64,000 nt of DNA from Phytoseiulus persimilis (Eukaryota; Arthropoda; Arachnida; Mesostigmata; Phytoseiidae): positions 35,960,001 to 36,024,000 of the forward strand of contig CM075101.1 of assembly GCA_037576195.1 (NCBI GenBank), read 5' to 3'. Made by a program: the position numbers and the translations under genes. The notes below the pieces were generated by a model that saw only the letters and a program-made list of their open reading frames with translations, made no database searches and had not been told where the DNA came from. Within the stretch, counting starts at the first letter, position 1; the number at the start of each line of letters is the position of its first letter. Below, one piece after another: positions 61,365 to 64,000 of the stretch.

Positions 61365-63369
61365 CATTGGCGGCGCCCACGATCACGCAGATGAACGAAG
61401 ATCTCCTTCTCGCGGCATAGGTCGGGACGAGCGCCGTCCACTTCGTGAGGATCGAAAACGTCTACCTGGTGGTCCAGCACCGCATCTCGAAGAAGTCGCT
61501 CCGGTCATCTTTCTGCAGCACCTGACTGAAATCCTAAACAGTCCGCCTACCTCCAGAGTATTGCCTCGAAAGTATGTTTCGAATAGCCGCGGTTTTCCTC
61601 GTGAATTCGGGTGGGATCAAAGGCTTAGATACGAGATCCTACCTCGATAAGGCTCCCCGAGTCATGGCTCGGGACGGCAACTGCTGGGAACTAGCTACGC
61701 GATGGACAGAATTCCTCTCGACTCCCTCGTTGAAAAGTTTATTCGGCGCGGTGGGGAGATCCAGAAGGACGATCGACCGTGGGCTCGAATATTGTCTGTG
61801 TCGCACGCCCGAAAAGGATGGGACCGTGGAAACTGTTTCCGGAGGTAACGGCCAGATAGCTTGCCGCCGCTCACATCACGCATTTGGGGCACGTAGTGAA
61901 GGTTTAACGCGGTCGAATGTGCGGATTCAAGATTCCAGCTCGAACATCGAATCGAGAACCGAATCAACCGTCAAACCATTCAGAGCGTCACGCGTCCGGG
62001 CAGCCAACAGCGGCATCATTGTGCCGTGAGTAATTGCCGAAGAAAGCTTCTGAATTCGAACGTGTCGAAAGATGATTCCCACCTCCCGCTCAAATTTGAA
62101 GCATGAACGATCAGTGACAAAGAACGTGGCGGCAGTTTTAGTGCTTTGAATCTCAGAGACGAGCGCGTACAATCAGACATTGTATAACGGTCGTGCCGTT
62201 CCGACGGGCGGTCACTCTATACACTCGCTACAATAGCGAGAAACATCGGAGTGTAGCCAGGTGTAAGATTCCGTCCCGAAAAGCCACAGGAGCAAACAAC
62301 CTCAGCCGAAGAGCCGAAAGCGGTGACTTAGCTTCACCGTTGATCGGCTGAGCTCCGTGAGTTCCTGGGTAGCTCTAAAGGAACCGAGTTTTCGGAACAC
62401 ACTCGGTGCCTTGCAGTCAAGGGTCGCACCGACCTGCTTTCGCCGATCGCGACAGGCTAATGAAGCTCATGGATGTTTCTCCTTCGAAGAACTACAGCAC
62501 AGGTCATACGGCAGCGCCCTCGAGAAGAATCGTGGTTTCGTGGCAATTTCTTGTTGGTCTCAGTCGGGATTCACGGTCAACTTGGCGTCGGAATAAGTTC
62601 GACTTCGTCTTTTCCGAATCGACGGACAGGCACGTTTCGCTTGAATGGGAAACCAAGAAGATGACTGTCAGCCGGCTGTCAACAAATGAAGCTGAGGTAA
62701 ACGTCGGATCGGTGCCGATGCAACCTGAAATCAGAACGTTCACTTCTTGGATCGCCTTCCGACAAGACTACGTTGGAGACTAAACTAACCGTTGTCTTCG
62801 GCCGCTAAACGAAATCCCTTAGAATGTAACGTCCTGGTCCGCGCAAATGTGAAAGAATCTCGAACTATCCAGCGGCCTGACGATGTATTTATTTTTGCAA
62901 GGAAGCTGATTCATGCTCATTTGGTATAGCTCGACGGCAAATAATCGGGATCGCTAGCTCGAACGTCGCCGATCGATTGCGGCTTTTTCAAGCAGTCTAT
63001 CGCGCGCTCGATGCCGGGCAGTCTTCGCGTATACTAAACAGTCTTCCTCGGAGTTCTCTTCCCAACAATCGCTCCGGACGTTACATTGTCGATCGTCCTC
63101 AAGACCGGAGCCATACTCCAAGTCCACTCGAAATAAACATCTCGAAGCTGAAGTGCGTCAGACGAGCCTCTTCTGAAAACTCTATCAACAGACTGCCAGA
63201 GTTGAATAGTGACAGGTAACAAGTGTTAAACAGGAGTCTCTCAAACACTCGAGAATCCGCCGAACGAGTGAGCGCTGATTCAACTACATATTCCGTCGAC
63301 ATGAGCAGCAGATCGACACAGCTTGCCCAACGTGTGGGATTCCTCATAGATTGGCTCCTACTGTTTTGA
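61365..63369 (+). CDS. Candidate six-exon gene (5' end not found), family unknown
   Basis: Exons 61365-61571, 61662-61844, 61939-62025, 62417-62696, 63022-63215 and 63306-63369 join through GT-AG introns of 90, 94, 391, 325 and 90 bp with every phase matching, and end at a TGA. They code about 338 residues. The protein is basic and Ser/Arg-rich, mostly disordered: DERRSPSRGIGRDERRPLRE, then LEEVAPVIFLQHLTEILNSP, then MDRIPLDSLVEKFIRRGGEI, then FADRDRLMKLMDVSPSKNYS, then LEINISKLKCVRRASSENSI, and a hydrophobic end LAQRVGFLIDWLLLF. The composition suggests a nuclear or RNA-associated protein, but I recognise no domain. The individual splice sites are reasonable; the weakest link is the start of exon 5. 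Confidence 0.45.
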
Positions 63370-63700
63370 GGAGCTTCCAACCTCCTCTCAGCACTCTCAA
63401 GAGATCAAGTGCGTTGACGGGAATATGGGAAGCCTTGCAAGGGCGGCGATCCTGGGACGCTCGATGCGGTCAGCCGACCACTCATTCGTGGTAGTCTTTC
63501 CTCGAATGTGTGAACCAAAGTACTCCATAAGTTCGAAGCACTAGAGTATGATATTCTGCATGACCTCCACCCGATTCGGTGGAGCGTATCCCATGGAGGC
63601 CGTCACCGTAGTTCGGGCCGCAGAGTGGAGTCCATTACGGTCTATGCTGGAGCTCCGTGAAGTCACTCTAGACGGTCCCTCACCCACACCCCTCTCCTTC
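63370..63700. other. Intergenic interval
   Basis: Short stretch between the candidate gene above and the promoter of the terminal gene. No poly(A) hexamer was seen after 63,369, which weakens the 3' end of that model. Nothing else is recognised. Confidence 0.35.
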
Positions 63701-63706
63701 GGAGCC

Positions 63707-63745
63707 ACATAAAAGCGGCGTCTGCTAGGATGACCCTCCCCAGAA
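63707..63745 (+). promoter_or_regulatory. TATA-type core promoter candidate
   Basis: ACATAAAAG at 63,707-63,715 lies about 100 bp upstream of the signal-peptide ATG at 63,816. The predicted start would be around 63,738-63,745, giving a 5' UTR of about 75 bp. The initiator match is weak. Confidence 0.4.
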
Positions 63746-63815
63746 GCTTCGTGAAGTCGTAGTTAGAGTTCCTGAAGTTTGTGAAAAGTTCCAACTTTGG
63801 ATATTAAACAGAACA

Positions 63816-63929
63816 ATGCACCTGATCATGGTGGGCTTGCTCCTAGTGGGTTCAGTTGTCGGTGAAGCGATTCTTGGAAACCAAAACACCGTCATGACGG
63901 CGAGATGCCGAGCTCAGTGTCTCAATAAG
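63816..63929 (+). CDS. First exon of a secreted Cys-containing protein (anosmin-like?), cut by window end
   Basis: An ATG in AACAATGC context starts a clear signal peptide (hydrophobic core LIMVGLLLVGSVVG, likely cleavage after GEA). A mature N-terminus carrying ARCRAQCLNK follows. The exon ends at a phase-0 donor AATAAG|GTTGGT, the same donor form used in SGSM3 exon 7. The spacing of the first cysteines resembles the start of anosmin-1 (KAL1), a secreted WAP/fibronectin-III protein that acts at the cell surface with heparan sulfate. Thirty-eight residues are too few to be sure, and other small secreted Cys proteins would fit. The rest lies beyond the window. Confidence 0.5.
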
Positions 63930-64000
63930 GTTGGTACTATAATCATGAAGTTTAGCGCACGCAGTCTGTAGAGACTTGTTGGACACTTGGAACGCTCCTC

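Noticed and set aside
62502-62664. Alternative splice of the 61-63 kb gene from 62,502 to 62,630 ending GTFRLNGKPRR and stop
   Set aside because: Phase fits, but the donor GTCATA is weak and the unspliced frame stays open with good codons to a better donor at 62,696, which leads to further phase-matched exons.
1-64000. CRISPR arrays, rRNA genes, insertion sequences or viral genes
   Set aside because: No spaced direct-repeat arrays, rRNA-like conserved segments, transposase or polymerase motifs were seen on either strand.

Overview
The window is animal nuclear DNA. It has near-balanced base composition, GT-AG introns of about 60-750 bp, AATAAA signals, TATA/initiator promoter pairs, and orthologues of two metazoan proteins split over many exons: the TBC-SH3-RUN protein SGSM3 and glycogenin. 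An arthropod, perhaps a mite or other chelicerate with a compact genome, is my best guess, but nothing here proves the taxon.

Layout. Positions 1-40,000 are gene-poor. This stretch holds microsatellites, two good core-promoter candidates on + (about 1,240 and 30,490), scattered open exons that I can only call candidates, and a marked excess of GGTCA-N-TGACC inverted repeats, the site type bound by ecdysone-receptor/RXR-class nuclear receptors. At 37.8-38.8 kb two minus-strand genes lie in line: the last exon of one (stop at 38,674, poly(A) signal 96 bp further on) and the probable first coding exon of another. At 40.3-42.1 kb there is an intronless BTB-domain gene on +. At 43.6-48.5 kb lies the complete SGSM3 orthologue on +, which I could splice into 13 phase-consistent exons coding 794 residues. 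It converges on a minus-strand unit at 54.1-49.5 kb: a glycogenin whose GT8 catalytic domain is flanked by an unusual N-terminal extension and a long tail, followed by an Ala/Pro-rich exon with 24-bp tandem repeats. From 54.3 to 63.4 kb there are at least two further multi-exon candidates that I do not recognise: a minus-strand chain at about 56.8-55.6 kb and a six-exon plus-strand chain at 61.4-63.4 kb. The window ends in the first exon of a secreted Cys-containing protein (63,816 onward) that faintly resembles the start of anosmin.

The recognisable genes are unrelated housekeeping or trafficking functions: RAB/RAP GTPase control, glycogen priming and a BTB adaptor. They do not form a cluster with a shared job. 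All exon structures come from reading frame, splice-site consensus and remembered family sequence. No alignment or transcript evidence was available.
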